Part shown: in pieces, positions 5,673 through 5,682 of the stretch
Layout: each line of letters opens with the position of its first letter
Position numbering within the stretch: the first letter of the stretch is position 1
From: Angelakisella sp.
GTDB lineage: Bacteria; Bacillota; Clostridia; Oscillospirales; Ruminococcaceae
Direction of reading: 5' to 3'
DNA: 5,682 bases
Assembly (NCBI GenBank): GCA_020024515.1
Contig: JAHHTR010000134.1
Span: 1-5,682 of the forward strand
Notes under the pieces: model-generated
What the model saw: the letters and a program-made list of their open reading frames with translations, nothing else
Told to the model about the DNA's origin: nothing
Database searches by the model: none
Program-made: the position numbers and the translations under genes

Positions 5673-5682
5673 AGGTGAGGAA
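5673..5682 (+). promoter_or_regulatory. Shine-Dalgarno sequence at the right edge, implying a plus-strand gene just outside
   Basis: AGGTGAGGAA is purine-rich and complementary to the 3' end of 16S rRNA (AGGTGA and GAGG cores). No start codon follows inside the window. Together with the TATAAT box 24 bp upstream it predicts a start codon within about ten bases past the edge. Confidence 0.5.

Noticed and set aside
1..5682. Mobile element, CRISPR array, tRNA or riboswitch
   Set aside because: No transposase or integrase sequence, no regularly spaced repeats, no tRNA-like cloverleaf and no recognisable riboswitch were seen. The inverted repeats found are better explained as operator or terminator structures. 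The gene truncations show no obvious target-site duplications.

Overview
The window reads as a low-GC Bacillota chromosome, probably a gut-type clostridial or erysipelotrichial anaerobe. The evidence is AT-rich DNA throughout, strong AAGGAGG-type ribosome binding sites, and gene families typical of that group (BlaI/BlaR1, MATE, serine hydrolase, oleate hydratase). The species cannot be fixed from the sequence. Nothing here looks like a new defence or mobile system. The two notable facts are a complete oleate hydratase gene and, beside it, a 3.5-kb stretch in which almost every gene has lost a different piece.

Left part (1-1742). A minus-strand AraC-family regulator remnant has lost its 5' end and carries two in-frame stops. 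It lies head to head with a plus-strand fragment (about 160 codons) of a fumarate-reductase-type FAD flavoprotein, which has lost both ends and has one stop. The flavoprotein fragment runs tail to tail into a minus-strand blaR1 (M56 antirepressor peptidase) truncated at both ends. The blaR1 5' end is fused out of frame to the 3' end of blaI. blaI keeps its DNA-binding domain, a good ribosome binding site and a 25-bp perfect palindrome just upstream, but has lost its last residues.

Middle (1815-3495, minus strand). A complete class C-type serine hydrolase (333 aa) follows a MATE efflux gene by 20 bp. The MATE gene is an N-half/C-half hybrid that has lost about half its length and carries a one-base frameshift. 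Its promoter and GTG start are still recognisable, so transcription from there probably still drives the hydrolase.

Right part (3496-5682, plus strand). A divergent promoter region leads into a full-length oleate hydratase (591 aa) with the expected catalytic Glu82 and Tyr201. A long hairpin follows the gene. After that comes an AT-rich inverted repeat overlapping a TTGTTA-N18-TATAAT promoter, and a Shine-Dalgarno sequence at the right edge, so another plus-strand gene probably starts just outside the window.

Functionally, the two intact enzymes are a fatty-acid double-bond hydratase (detoxification or modification of host oleate and linoleate) and a cytoplasmic serine hydrolase of unknown substrate. 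The regulatory and transport genes around them appear to be decaying. The recurring pattern of deletions spanning gene-gene boundaries is the main thing to check, either as genuine reductive evolution or as an assembly artefact.
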